The notes under the pieces are model-generated. The model searched no databases and was not told the origin of the DNA. It saw only the letters and a program-made list of their open reading frames with translations. Both the position numbers and the translations under genes were made by a program. Shown here piece by piece: positions 44,735 through 54,963 of a stretch of DNA of 64,000 nucleotides. The stretch's first letter is position 1. Every line of letters begins with the position of its first letter. This DNA comes from Adiantum capillus-veneris (Eukaryota; Streptophyta; Polypodiopsida; Polypodiales; Pteridaceae): contig CM043943.1 of assembly GCA_014529385.2 (NCBI GenBank), positions 156,546,747-156,610,746 on the forward strand, in the 5' to 3' direction.

Positions 44735-44859
44735 AAGACTTTGTAAGTTGGTAAAACTTCTTCTGCTGCTTCCACTGCTTCTAAGGTTTAGGCCTCTCGG
44801 CTGGGATCTACAGATTGGCTCCGTTCTTTAGTGGCTTGACACGTCAACAATTTGTGACA
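44735..44859 (-). repeat. LTR fragment of gypsy family X (reversed)
   Basis: The reverse complement matches 57406-57540: TGTCACAAA(C/T)TGTTGACGTG, AAGCCACTAAAGAACGGA, CCTAAACC or variants, then AAGTTTTACCAA. Only the first 125 bases of the LTR remain. Confidence 0.75.
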
Positions 44860-44936
44860 TGGTTAGCACCAATCTAACCTTGGGACCTTTAGCCTTGAGG
44901 CGGATGTTGATTTGAAATATTCACCTTACTACAAAA

Positions 44937-45224
44937 ATGAAAGATTTTTTTACTTCTTCCTTGGCTTCAACCAGCAATGTTGATGACTCTCAGGTACGTC
45001 TTTTTGAACCTTCTTTCTTTTCAGTAGCTAGAAGTAGTCACAATTTGTCTCAAGAACGATTTAAGTTTTTAGCTAAGCTTAATTTGAAGAATTTGCCTGT
45101 TTCTGGTGATGGCCCTATTCGTTGGGCTTCTTTCAAGAATGTCTCAGTTAGTACTCATTACACAAGTTCTTACACAAAAGCTCTCAATCGTTTGAGACGT
45201 TTAAGAAAAAACATCTTATGGTAG
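44937..45224 (+). pseudogene. Penelope-like element leader ORF
   Basis: 95 codons: MKDFFTSSLASTSNVDDSQV, then FKFLAKLNLKNLPVSGDG and SSYTKALNRLRRLRK. It ends by a frameshift in the A run at 45206-45212; in the next frame the protein runs on as KKHLMVGHPLSPVDTSQ straight into the nuclease. So this is the N-terminal leader of the polyprotein. Confidence 0.55.
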
Positions 45225-45600
45225 GTCATCCTTTAAGTCCGGTTGATACCTCTCAAGTTATTTATGCAATTTATAGTATTCATGATAGTTCTATGATGTA
45301 TGTTGGCCAAACCTTTCTAACAACTTTTATCCATTGTCAGGAACACGTAAGAGAAGTGAGAAAAGTTTAAAGTAAAAGCACCTTACGTAAAAGTGTGAAA
45401 CCCTTGTATGTGGCAATAGCAAAACATGGCTTTGAGTCTTTGTGTTGTTTTCCTATTGAGCACATAGAGGGTAATTTTAGAAACTCTAGAGAGTTTTATA
45501 AATCAGCGTGGTCTTGATAGCTGTTTTGGATGAGAACTTTGCATACCTTTTTCCCTCAAGGTTTCAACTTGGAAGGGAAGTCTTCTTTACGTAAAAATAA
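45213..45600 (+). pseudogene. GIY-YIG endonuclease domain
   Basis: VIYAIYSIHDSSMMYVGQTF (45257-45316) matches the GIY...YVG core. HCQEHVREV follows at the position of the conserved Arg/His helix. KPLYVAIAKHGFESLCCF and IEHI supply the l..ai.khG...f...iE segment. REFYKSAWS, two stops and WMRTLHTFFPQGFNLEGK form the end with the GxN loop. Stops at 45367 and 45513-45518. The domain nicks DNA to prime reverse transcription in Penelope-like elements. The CCHH pattern of canonical members is not evident, as reported for the Chlamys group. Confidence 0.75.
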
Positions 45601-45925
45601 GACATTTTACCACAAGAAACCTATGCCTCGAATGAATCCAGTTATCTTGAACAACACTATTTCTTATGGAAGGTCTCTATAAGGCTTCTATCTCTAGAAT
45701 TGGGAGTGATGGCCCTTCTAACCAGAGTTTTTGCATATAGGGAGATTGATTTACCTATCTAAAGTCATGGAGATGGGTTCTTTTTCTTATAAATTATCTG
45801 AAAGGTATAATAAAAGGATCCTAGCTCTTGTATACCCTTGAGAACTACTCTCATGAAGATTTGGAGTTAAGAAAGTCTCATAGTACTCAACTTCGAGCAC
45901 TATTAGGTAAGTTTTTGAAGTCCAA

Positions 45926-46375
45926 ATGTCTAGTCTGAAAAATCCCTCAATTGGAAAGAAAGATTTGTTGATAACTATCTTTACCTTCCCTGACTTAGAA
46001 AAGATTGGATTAAGCTCTATTTTGAGATCTCAAGAAGCTGTGGATGCTCTCTCTCCTTGTGTGAGAAAGGTATGGAACCATCCCGTCGTAGCTTTCAAAT
46101 ATGTGAAAACTTTAGGACAAAAAGCTTTCAACTATGGTGACATTGGACATAATTTTAAAAAGCAAGAAAGGCTAACAATCTCAAGTATTGATTGCCCTTG
46201 TAATAAAGCTGCCTTTTCTTCTTACATAAATGGAAATTTGAGTCATGCAGTGACTGGCGATTGTTCTATTCTTCCTTTTGATTCCTTGAAAGACCTTTTC
46301 TCTAGAGTTTTAAAATATAGGCTCCTTTTCTCGGATGACTCTTGCCTTCTCAAAGTCATAGAGAGGAATTTCTAG
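45926..46375 (+). pseudogene. Penelope-like linker with CxC motif
   Basis: 149 codons in the same frame as the nuclease. VDALSPCVRKVWNHPVVAFK precedes NFKKQERLTISSIDCPCNKA, whose CPC is the expected CxC. The end is DSLKDLFSRVLKYRLLFSDD. In the permuted Penelope group this short domain joins nuclease and RT. The link rests on position, orientation and the CxC. Confidence 0.6.
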
Positions 46376-46457
46376 TTTCGTAGTAAAGTTTGAGGAGTCT
46401 TTAGTAGTTCAAGGTGTTTTTACGCATTGGTAGAGTGTAATCCTCAAGAAAGCTTCT

Positions 46458-46697
46458 TTGAATTTAGCATCTTGCTCTAGGATCGTTTCTTCAAGAAGGA
46501 ATAGCTTATTTTCTTCTGATCGTGATGCTCTTATGAAGTTTTATTGTGATTTTGTAATCTCGTACGTAGATAAGTGCTCTAATAACTTTGTTGATACGTG
46601 CAAAAAGTTCTATTTAGAATGTTTGTTAGACGAAGTAAACTCTCAAACTTACAACGATTGTGATTTTTTGATGCAAGAGGTTATCTTGAAATATTAA
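46458..46697 (+). pseudogene. Penelope-like pre-RT region
   Basis: 79 codons with LFSSDRDALMKFYCDFVISY, then VDKCSNNFVDTCKKFYLECL. A different frame from the linker. Lies between the CxC and the first RT motif. No separate function assigned. Confidence 0.45.
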
Positions 46698-46744
46698 GAC
46701 TTTTGTAAGTCTTTTGTTCAAGTGCCAGCCTAAATTACCATTTT

Positions 46745-46870
46745 TGTAAACCGCTTGGAAGCTCTATAAAAATCCTATAAAACCTAGATTTATAGCCTCT
46801 TCTTGTAACACCTCTCTGACGGAGGTTTCCAAATGTATTGTTTCAAAGCCATTTTACCTAGCGTAAACGA
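46745..46870 (+). pseudogene. Start of Penelope-like reverse transcriptase
   Basis: In one frame: WKLYKNPIKPRFIASSCNTS followed by LTEVSKCIVSKPF. K.hKnP.k.RFI..S..T...vSK is the first conserved RT block of Penelope-like elements and telomerase relatives. The catalytic YADD block and thumb are missing because the element ends at 46936. Confidence 0.65.
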
Positions 46871-46936
46871 ACCTTGGAAAAATCTGCTAAAGGAAGTAGA
46901 CACATCTACCGATTCAAGTTGGATTTTAAATGATTC

Positions 46937-47553
46937 TGTCACAAAATGCTGACGTGTCAAAGCCTAAAGAATGGAGCCAACTTGCAGATGCTGGTCGAGG
47001 GGCCTAAACCCTAAGAAGAACAAGTAACAGAAGAAGAAGTCCTACCAACTTATGGGGACCCCGTTCGATGGGGCCCCAAGCGACATAAAGGATTAAAATA
47101 AAGCAGGATCCGGACACACGCCAAAACTGATGACGTGGCAGATTTTCGAAAATTGCGCCGACATGATGATGTGGTAGGCTGTACGGATTTCCATAAATTG
47201 CACTGGCAGCTTTTGGCATTGCTTTTTGGACCATAAGCTTTTGAGTTTTGAAGGCTTTTCACTGTAACTGCTTTTTAGGCCAAGGGCCTTTAAATATGAG
47301 GCTAGGGCTCATTCTTTGGCATGCTTCCTGGAGAAGGTGCAGAGTCTGGAGTACCGACTTGTACCGTGTTGATGCAATATAAAGAAATACCGAAACGGGC
47401 GCCAAGGTTTGGGGCCAATACTCTCTGGGGTGGAATTTAGCCACTCCATGTCGCGTGTCGTCTCTCTCTATTTCAGTTCAGTTGTTATTTGAAGTGCTAA
47501 AAGTCTGGTTAGTCTGTTCTTTTCTATTGGCACGTGGTGCCCGCCTTGTGACA
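46937..47553 (+). repeat. Gypsy family X 5' LTR
   Basis: 617 bp, TGTCACAAAATGCTGACGTG to CGCCTTGTGACA. Followed by a primer site TGGTATCAGAGC (47555-47566). TTTAAATA at about 47290 may be the TATA element. Homologous to 48835-49451 (reversed) and 56535-57191. Confidence 0.85.
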
Positions 47554-47554
47554 G

Positions 47555-47566
47555 TGGTATCAGAGC
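47555..47566 (+). other. Primer binding site (initiator tRNA-Met type)
   Basis: Exact TGGTATCAGAGC one base after the LTR. Confidence 0.9.
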
Positions 47567-48380
47567 ATCATGCGTGTGCTTTTTTGAAAGCATACCGGTC
47601 CTACAAAAGAGCAGACAGAGCTATTGGAATTTTTATTTGAGGTATCTTCGGCCTCCAACCCGGTCTTCGGCCTCCATACCGGACTTATTAGCCACTCCCA
47701 CCCTTACTTCATCGTGCATCGGGCGCGCTCCCTTCTTCACCGCTCATGTCTTACAGGGCATAAGCCAATTAAGATCACTTGCAAGAGAAGGATCCAGATT
47801 TGTTTCAAGTCACTGTTTTTCTCAGAAGCAGTGCCATGCAGATGTTGATGTCTACAGCTACCAAGCAGCATACTCCGAGTACTTGGCAAGCTTTCAAAAA
47901 TAAAATAAAATTGCCTGAAGGTATATGGTTTCTGACATCTTTCTTCGGAGTGCAACTTCTGGCAGAGGGGGGTATTCTGAAATGCTTGCCATGGAAACCC
48001 TAGCAGATTATAACTTGAAATTTCTCATCTCTCAGTAGATGTCTCTTCACGAGCAGATGACCTTGGAGGTTTGATGTGATTGCTATCTCTTGGGACTACC
48101 ATCGCCGCCAAAGAAAGACTATCTGTCCAAGAGCTGATGGACCACGCTGTGCTCGGCTACAACCTCATGGAAGGAACCTAACCCTAATTTTTGGTGCAGG
48201 TTTCAAGATGGAAAGTTAGTCGACTTTTCGAGCTCGATTGATGTCGAGATTACTTTTTAAGTTTGAGTTCTGTTTGATCTTGTTTGGTGATCCTGTTTGG
48301 AATTTGTTTGAAATGGATGGTATTTGTTTTGAACTTGTTTTTGTGCCGATTTGAATTGTTTGACTCTGGTTTTAATACTG
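47567..48380 (+). other. Decayed gypsy interior, gag to RT deleted
   Basis: ORFs (for example 47574-47903 and 47779-48003) show no recognised domain. The region between the primer site and the RT end is far too short for gag, protease and most of RT, so a deletion of several kilobases is inferred. Confidence 0.45.
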
Positions 48381-48834
48381 GTTTCAATGATTGTTCATGA
48401 AGTTCAAAGCTTTTTGGGCTTTTGCTCTTACTACTGGCGGTTCATTCGAAAGTTTACAGAGATAGCTTCACCTTTGCATTTACTGACTTAAAGAGGAGTC
48501 CCTTTTTACGTGGGGACCAACATAGGTGACTGTTTTTCACACTTTGAAAGAAAATTTGACTACCGGACCAGTGTTGGCTTTGTCAGACTTGCAAAAGCCA
48601 TTCGAAGTCTATTGTGATGCTTGTGGTAGTCTTGGAGTAGTTTTGATGCAAGAAGGCCATTCCATTGCTTATGAAAGCAGGATGTTTTCACGGCCAGAAT
48701 TGGTAGCACAGATGTATGAAAAAGAGCTATTGACAGTGATCCATGCTCTTACACAGTGGCGACACTACCTCAGAGTTGACTTTAAAGTCCTTGTCACAAA
48801 AGCAGCTTTCGGAAAAGTAGATGTGATGGGCTAA
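48381..48834 (+). pseudogene. Gypsy RT end and RNase H
   Basis: VQSFLGFCSYYWRFIRKFTE (near 48395) and IASPLHLLT are the RT thumb lines. The frame changes near 48520. 48526-48834 reads LSDLQKPFEVYCDACGSLGV, then LMQEGHSIAYESRMFSRPEL and MYEKELLTVIHALTQWRHYL, standard RNase H. The ORF is cut at 48834 by a reversed solo LTR and resumes at 49452. Confidence 0.8.
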
Positions 48835-49451
48835 TGTCACAAGACGGGCACCACGTGCCAATAGAAAAGAACAGTCTGAACAAACTTTTAGCACTTCAAT
48901 AACAACTAAACTGAAAGAGAGCACACGCAACACGGAGTGGCGGAATTCCACCCCAGAGAGTATTGGCCCCAAACCTTGGCGCCCTTTTCAGTATTTCTTT
49001 ATATTGCATCAACACAGTACAAGCCGGTACTCCATCCTTTGCACCTTCGTCTAGAAGCATGCTAGAGAATGAGCCAATGGCCTCATATTTAAAGGCCCTA
49101 GGTCCCAAAAGCAGTTTACATGAAAAGCCTTCAAACTCAAAAGCATATGGTCCAAAAGCAATGCTCAAAAGCTGCCAGCGTGATTTACGAAAATCTGTAC
49201 AATTGCCACGTCAGCAACGCAAATCGCGGAAATTCGTACAAGTTGCCACGTCATCATGTCAGTGCAATTTCCGGGATGTCCGTACAATTGCCACCTTAGC
49301 ATGTCAGCGTAAAATGCGGGATTCCGTACAACTCTGCCACGTTAGCAGGCCAGTGTAAGATCCTTCTATTGCTTCTGCTTCTTCTAGGGTTTAGGCCCCT
49401 CGGCCGGTAGCTCCGTTCTTCAATGACTTGACACGTCAGCAGTTTGTGACA
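48835..49451 (-). repeat. Solo LTR of family X, reversed, inside RNase H
   Basis: 617 bp, same length as 46937-47553, opposite orientation. Flanks GCTAA (48830-48834) and ACTAA (49452-49456) are a 5-bp target duplication with one change. Removing it joins the two halves of RNase H. Confidence 0.85.
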
Positions 49452-50260
49452 ACTAACATCCTGTCACAGTTTCACTTCTAGATTGTCCATGTTCAGGGAC
49501 AGAAGAATCTAGTGGCAGATGCATTGTCTCGAAAGCCCTTGGTTCTGGCTATTTCTGCGATTCATCACAGAAGTTCGAGGATATGGTTGATCAATACACC
49601 ACGGATCCTGACTTTGTTAATTTTTTTATTTCCAACATATAGAATGGGGAGACAGTTTCAGGCTATTCCATACGGGATGGCTATCTGATGCGGAAAACGA
49701 TGTTGTGTGTTACTCAACCTTTGAGAAAAAACGTTGTGACAGAGTGCCATTGTCCACCTTTTACACGCCACCATGGTATAGATACCACCTTGAAGGGTAT
49801 GGAGTGTTACTTCTATTGGCCGAGGTCTTAAAAAGGTTGTGGATGACTTTGTTCGCAGTTGTTTATTATGCCAACAGGTCAAGTTTGACAAGCATAAGGC
49901 ACATCGACTTTACAGCCTTTACCCATTCCCACCCGCCCCTGGGATAGCATTGCTATGGATTTCATCCTTGATCTCCCTAAGACCCCATGTGGGCATGATG
50001 ACATTTGGACTGTCATCAACAGATTGAGTAGCGGACTAATTTCTTTACGGTAGGAAGTGTTTGTCTCACAGATTTTCCGGTTATATGGCATGTCTGAGTC
50101 CCTTGTTTCGGACACAAACCCCAATTTACTAGTTTGTTTGGAGGGCAATATGGGAGAACATTGGCACGCAACTGCAGTTCTTGTCGTCGTTCCACCCGCA
50201 GACAGATGGGCAATCTGAGAGAGCCAGTCATTTGAAGTATTTGAGGATGCTAAGAACGTT
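49452..50260 (+). pseudogene. Gypsy RNase H tail and integrase
   Basis: LSQFHF, a stop, then IVHVQGQKNLVADALSRKPL complete RNase H. Integrase zinc residues: HCPPFTRHHG near 49750 and [13 protein letters not shown] near 49860. Core pieces: [20 protein letters not shown] (first Asp), SLVSDTNP (second Asp) and HPQTDGQSER (Glu, near 50200). Parts lie in three frames. Dead. Confidence 0.75.
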
Positions 50261-50942
50261 TTAAACTTCTTAGCACCTAAGACAAGATTCTTTTGAAGTA
50301 GACTTTTTGAAAAAGTCTAAAAGGCATGGAAAGCCATCTAGCCGTTCAGAGGAGAAGAGCTCGTCCTCTTTTGACAATGACCAAATCAACAAGAAAACCA
50401 AGGAGTTCAAGGAAGGGAGTCAGGTTGTCAGGTTTGACACATTTTTCAGGCCACCAGGACACCCATTGAACCCTTGAGTTTGTACAAGTCACCTTCTCTG
50501 GAGGACGGTTCTCAAAACATTCCAGGGTGCGAAAGGCGGCATCTTACTTGAAAGGAACTGTACAAACATGGTGGTCTACTTTGTAGTGACGCAGAGAAGG
50601 ACCCGCGATGTGATTAAAATTCAAAAAACTTGGATATCAAATGAATATGCAACAGATGCCATACGGCTTGGCATCATTTGCAAATGATTGAGAAAGATAC
50701 ATGGCATGACTGCTGCCAAGGATTTTGGGAGACTTATTTGCTAGTGTCTTCGTTTGTGAAGATTACTTTGAAAGACCAGATTGAGCGGTTTTCTTGTGGT
50801 TTGCTAAAAGAGACTTATGCATCATGCTAAGGAACGATTTGGAATGCATTCCGGCTCATTGACTTATCCTACGGACAAGATAGTATCCACCTCAACAGGG
50901 CAAGAGTCTCCCATTGAACATAATGAATTGGGGCAACCGGAT
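50261..50942 (+). other. Unrecognised gypsy-internal sequence
   Basis: No clear domain. A frame near 50820-50942 reads KERFGMHSGSLTYPTDKI. It lies between integrase and the Y-family insertion, so it may be the stretch between the integrase core and C-terminus, heavily decayed. Confidence 0.35.
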
Positions 50943-52018
50943 TGTCATGTGACACATCCAACCCTATGTGTCCGTGGACAAGCTACATCACGACAAGGGT
51001 TCAGTCAGTCAAGTCAGTCTAGATTTAGAAGTGATCTGGCACTTTTGTGAATCTGTTTGCAGACCGTGCATGCCCAGACACTTAGTATAGATGCATATCC
51101 TTTGGTTGCACACAGCATGATCATAAGCATTCCCATCAGAATCCATCAGAATCCTTCAGGGGAATTTTTCAGTGTATTTAACATATTTTCCCTATTTTTG
51201 ACATTTTTCACTTATTATTTTTAAGTGACTTTTGTTGGAAAGTAGGTAAGGGCAAATTGAGTAAGTTTGTATATAAGCAAACCTAGGCTAGCACTAATTG
51301 GCAGAAGAGGCAACAGGAGCCAAGCTCAACAGGCAACTTCTCAAGCAAGAACTTGGTGGTCTCCCCTCCAAGCAAAAAGGACTCAGCACCTAGCGTTTTT
51401 CAGCATTAGCATCACCGCCGGCAGCCTGCAAACCCTAGCGTTTTCAGCCCCTTGCCATCGCATCAAGTCCCCATGCCTAGCGTTTTTGGTCCTAGCAAGA
51501 ACAGCCTCAGATTTCAGCCTTTGGACCATTGCAGCAGGTGATTTTCAGCCCTAAGACCTGCAGATTTTCAGCGACAAAGATTGGCAGAAAGCAGCCTCAA
51601 AACCAGCGTTTTGGGTTTGCAGCAGACTTCAACCCATAGCATTTTTGGACAGCAGATAAAAGATTGCAGATTTCAGCCCTTGGGTCGGTCTCGCCATCAC
51701 CGACATAGCCTAGACTTCCATCAGTCACATGCATTCAGTTTGTACCAATTTGTGCAATCATAAGTAGACCACTCTCGCCGACGAAAGTGGGGCCTTTGGA
51801 GGAGGGTTTTACAACGTCTCTGGTGTCGTATTCTCTTCTCTATCTCTCAGTCTCATGCAGTTCCATTCACAGTGTCCATTCACTTTGTTTGTGTCCATTG
51901 CACTCTCTCATTAAAGGAACGGAAGGCTCTCCCTTCCGTAAGTAAAAGGAAATTTTGAGCACAGTTCGGAGCACTCATCTTGAGCAAAGTTGAAACATTC
52001 ATTTCGCTGCACCTTACA
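50943..52018 (+). repeat. Family Y 5' LTR (Y-a)
   Basis: 1,076 bp, TGTCATGTGACACATCCAAC to GCTGCACCTTACA. Contains repeated AACCCTAGCGTTTT or CCTAGCGTTTTT lines (51395-51600). Near-identical to 53945-54963 up to the latter's break. Confidence 0.85.
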
Positions 52019-52019
52019 T

Positions 52020-52031
52020 TGGTATTAGAGC
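52020..52031 (+). other. Primer binding site, one mismatch
   Basis: TGGTATTAGAGC, one transition from the usual TGGTATCAGAGC. The copy at 61506 is exact. Confidence 0.8.
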
Positions 52032-52477
52032 TTTGGCAGTGTTCTGTATCACTCAAGGAAAGAACCACAAGAACCACATAATTTTATTTTGCTTGTTGCG
52101 GTCGTAACCCAAGTCCTCTTGGGCGTGTCGATTTCTAATCGTGTTTTTGAAGAGTGACAAGAAACCCAAGAAAGAAGGGCTTGTCCAGCCTCCCCTTGTG
52201 CCTCTTTTCACTCATTGAGAGCAGACCGTGCACTTAGCGGCCGGCCAATCGACGTGAGGTGGGAAAAAGCAACCTTGGTGTGAGCGCAAGGCCGCCAAGG
52301 GGTGCACCCGCGAAAAAGAGCAGAACTCGGGTGAAGAGAAGATCCTTCTCTAACACAGATTGCAAGCGAAAGAAGAATCCCAAGAACCTCAAGACCCTGA
52401 AGAACCCAATACCCCCAAGAACCCAAGTTCCTCGTGAACTTAAGAACCCCAGACCACAAGAACCCACGACTTCAGTG

Positions 52478-53314
52478 GATGGTCATCACTCGAAGCGGAA
52501 TGGATACTTCGCTTAGAGGTCATGAGCATGAGAGAGGCGAAGAAGAATTTTTCCCGCCAGGAGGTTTTTCCGACTCTCCCCCTCCCCATCTACGCCAAGG
52601 ATTGCACTAACGTCTATGGAGGAGTTGGAGCAGATGTTTATGGACAAGAAGTTAGAGTGCGAAGCAAGAAATGTAGAAAGAATGGCAGAAATGGATCGCA
52701 GACACGTAGAAAGAAAAGCAGAAAGAGAAGCAGAAAGAGAAACAGAAAGAAAGGCAGCCAAAGCAAGACAAGAACAGAGCGATCGACACATGAAAGAGTT
52801 CTTGCGACTCTTTTCTCAAGTGCAGGCACAGATGCAAGAAATTCAGGAGACGGAGACTCTCTTAATCTCTTCTTCTCCAAAGCATGACACACATGATTTA
52901 CATGATGAGAATTTGAATGACAATGATAAGCATGATGATCTGGATGTTAATGATGAGCATGCTGATTTGCATGATCAAGATGTGATTTCTCACAAGCATG
53001 ATGATTTGCATGCAGATGACGTGATTGTTCACAAGGATGATGAGTTAGTTGATGCTTTTTCTAGCGAAGCTAATCTCGTTGCAGATTCGATCAATCACGA
53101 AGGATCGATCTTGGCTCTCGAGCCTAGGTCCAAAGCACCCCTTCAGGAAGAACCGATCTTGGCTCTCGAACCTAGGTCCAAAGAACCCTTACAGGAAGTA
53201 CTATGTGTTCGCATGATTAGTCAACACGCATTGTACGAGTGTTTCATTCGTGATCGTTTCCTATATTTTCGTCAGCGTCTTTATGTGATCCCTTTTCCTC
53301 GGCATGACATATAG
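52478..53314 (+). pseudogene. Family Y protein, coiled coil and His/Asp-rich repeats (Y-a)
   Basis: The probable start is MVITRSGMDTSLRGHEHERG at 52478, a common start in plant gypsy gag. A frameshift near 52590 leads into 52616-53314. Residues there: MEELEQMFMDKKLECEARNV, then a Glu/Arg/Lys coiled coil (ERKAEREAERETERKAA), LRLFSQVQAQMQEIQETETL, and a stretch of HDDL, HDLHDE and HDQDVISHKHDDLH repeats. ILALEPRSK occurs twice. The function is unknown. The same protein is encoded in the minus-oriented copy at 60008-59532, which shows it was under conservation before the split. Confidence 0.6.
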
Positions 53315-53933
53315 TACGTTGAGCACGTTTCACTCATGAATGAGCATGAATGTATTTGGATTGTTCATGAAAAGTATGCATTCAAAGAAGTCACATTCCA
53401 TGTCTCTTCCTTGGCATGACACAGTTGTAGAAAGAGCACATGAAAGTATGAGCACGAAGCATGGGCATTTCCGTTGTGAATTGTCACAGTTGATTGCTTT
53501 AGATCAAAAGAGAAAGATTCGATCTCATTGTTTGCGCGTGTGTGGTGAACGGTTTGGCACTCTGTCTCTTTGTTCATCTACATTGCATGCACAGTCTTTG
53601 AGGAAGACAATATTTTTTCCACTCACTTTACATGGAATAGGTACGTTCATGGTTTTGTGTTGGAAATGGTTTCAGGAATTTTTAGCCATGGAGATTCTTG
53701 AAGAAGAAAGAAGCATGACTCTCGACGAAGTTAAAGCATTGAAGGAGCCACAGAAGACTTTGTGTCGCTTTTGGCGCGGCCCAAAGAAGAAGGCATTGCA
53801 GACTTTTATAAAGTTCAAGTACCGCACGACCCACACATCAGAGTGGGCCGGCGAAGAGTCCCTTCCAGGATTCCGGATTCTATTGCCGATCTCCCTCGAC
53901 GCCATACAGTTCGGTACTAGTACCTCACTTTGA
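53315..53933 (+). pseudogene. Family Y protein, C-terminal half (Y-a)
   Basis: Follows a stop at 53312. The ORF 53340-53933 (197 codons) carries SHSMSLPWHDTVVERAHESM, RSHCLRVCGERFGTLSLCSS and FPLTLHGIGTFMVLCWKWFQ, then MEILEEERSMTLDEVKALKE. A late frame gives VPHDPHIRVGRRRVPSRIPD just before the polypurine run. The copy in Y-b (59535-58739) has the same text. I do not recognise a domain. Confidence 0.5.
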
Positions 53934-53944
53934 AAAGGAGGGGA

Positions 53945-54963
53945 TGTCACGTGACACATTTAACCTTGTGTGTCCGTGGACAAGCTACAGCATGACAAGG
54001 GTTTAGTCAGTCAAGTCAGTCTAGATTTAGAAGTGATCTGGCACTTTTGTGAGTCTGTTCACAGACCGTGCGTGCCTAGATACTTAGTATAGATGCATAT
54101 CCTCTGGTTGCACACAGCATGATCATAAGCATTCCCATCAGAATCCATGAGAATCCCTCAGGGGAATTTTCCAGTGTATTTAACCTATTTTCCCTATTTT
54201 TGACATTTTTCACTTGTGACTTTTGTTGGAAAGTAGGTAGGGCAAATTGAGTAAGTTTGTATATAAGCAAACCTGAGCTAGCAGTAATTGGCAAAAGAGG
54301 CAACAGGAGCCAAGCTCAATAGGCAACTTCTCAAGCAAGAACTTGGTGGTCTCCCCTCCAAGCAAAAAGGACTCAACACCTAGCGTTTTTCAGCATTAGC
54401 ATCACCGCCGGCAGCTTGCAAACCCTAGCATTTTCAGCCCCTTGCCATCGCATCAAGTCCCCATGCCTAGCGTTTTTGGTCCTAGCAAGAACAGCCTTAG
54501 ATTTCAGCCTTTGGACCACTGCAGCAGGTGATTTTCAGCCCTAAAGAAGTGCAGTTTTCAGCCCTAAGACCTGCAGATTTTCAGCGACAAAGATCGGCAG
54601 AAAGCAGCCTCAAAACCAGCGTTTTGGATTTGTAGCAGATTTCAGCCCATAGCATTTTTGGACGGCAGATAAAAGATTGCAGATTTCAGCCCTTAGGTCG
54701 GTCTCGTCATCACCGTCGTCATCGCCGACATAGCCTAGACTTGCATCAATCACATGCATTCAGTTTGTACAAGTTTGTGCAATCATAAGTAGACCACTCT
54801 CGCCGACGAGAGTGGGGCCTTTGGAGGAGGGTTTTACGTCTCTGGTGTCGTATTCTCTGCTCTATCTCTCAGTCTCATGCACTTCCATTCAGAGTGTCCA
54901 TTCACTTTGTTTGTGTCCAATGCACTCTCTCATTAAAGGAACGGAAGGCTCTCCCTTTCGTAT
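53945..54963 (+). repeat. Family Y 3' LTR (Y-a), 3' end lost
   Basis: TGTCACGTGACACATTTAACC to CTCTCCCTTTCGTA. Departs from the 5' LTR at about 54957, so the last 60-70 bases are missing and no right target duplicate can be tested. A 35-base block with TAAAGAAGTGCAG near 54541 is absent from the 5' LTR. Confidence 0.8.

Larger units (their letters stand above)
44860..46936 (+). mobile_element. Penelope-like element, N-terminal GIY-YIG type, truncated in RT
   Basis: In order on the plus strand: a leader ORF (44937-45224), a GIY-YIG nuclease (45213-45600), a linker with a CPC motif (near 46195) and the beginning of a reverse transcriptase (46745-46870). This permuted order with a CxC linker defines the Naiad/Chlamys group of Penelope-like elements, known from animals, green algae, spike mosses and slime molds. 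The element is cut at 46936 by the LTR at 46937 and abuts an LTR fragment on the left. Six or more stops and shifts make it inactive. Pseudo-LTRs were not seen. Confidence 0.7.
50943..54963 (+). mobile_element. Family Y non-autonomous LTR element, plus copy (Y-a)
   Basis: 5' LTR 50943-52018, primer site 52020-52031 (TGGTATTAGAGC, one change), interior 52032-53944, polypurine run at about 53933-53944 (AAAAGGAGGGGA), and 3' LTR from 53945, cut at about 54963. The interior encodes a gag-like leader and an unrecognised protein but no protease, RT or integrase. It interrupts a gypsy, whose integrase C-terminus follows at 54964. Confidence 0.8.

Noticed and set aside
52638-52892. Leu/Phe-rich minus-strand ORFs in family Y
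   Set aside because: Antisense of the Glu/Lys/Arg coiled coil, which always reads as Leu/Phe/Ser-rich.
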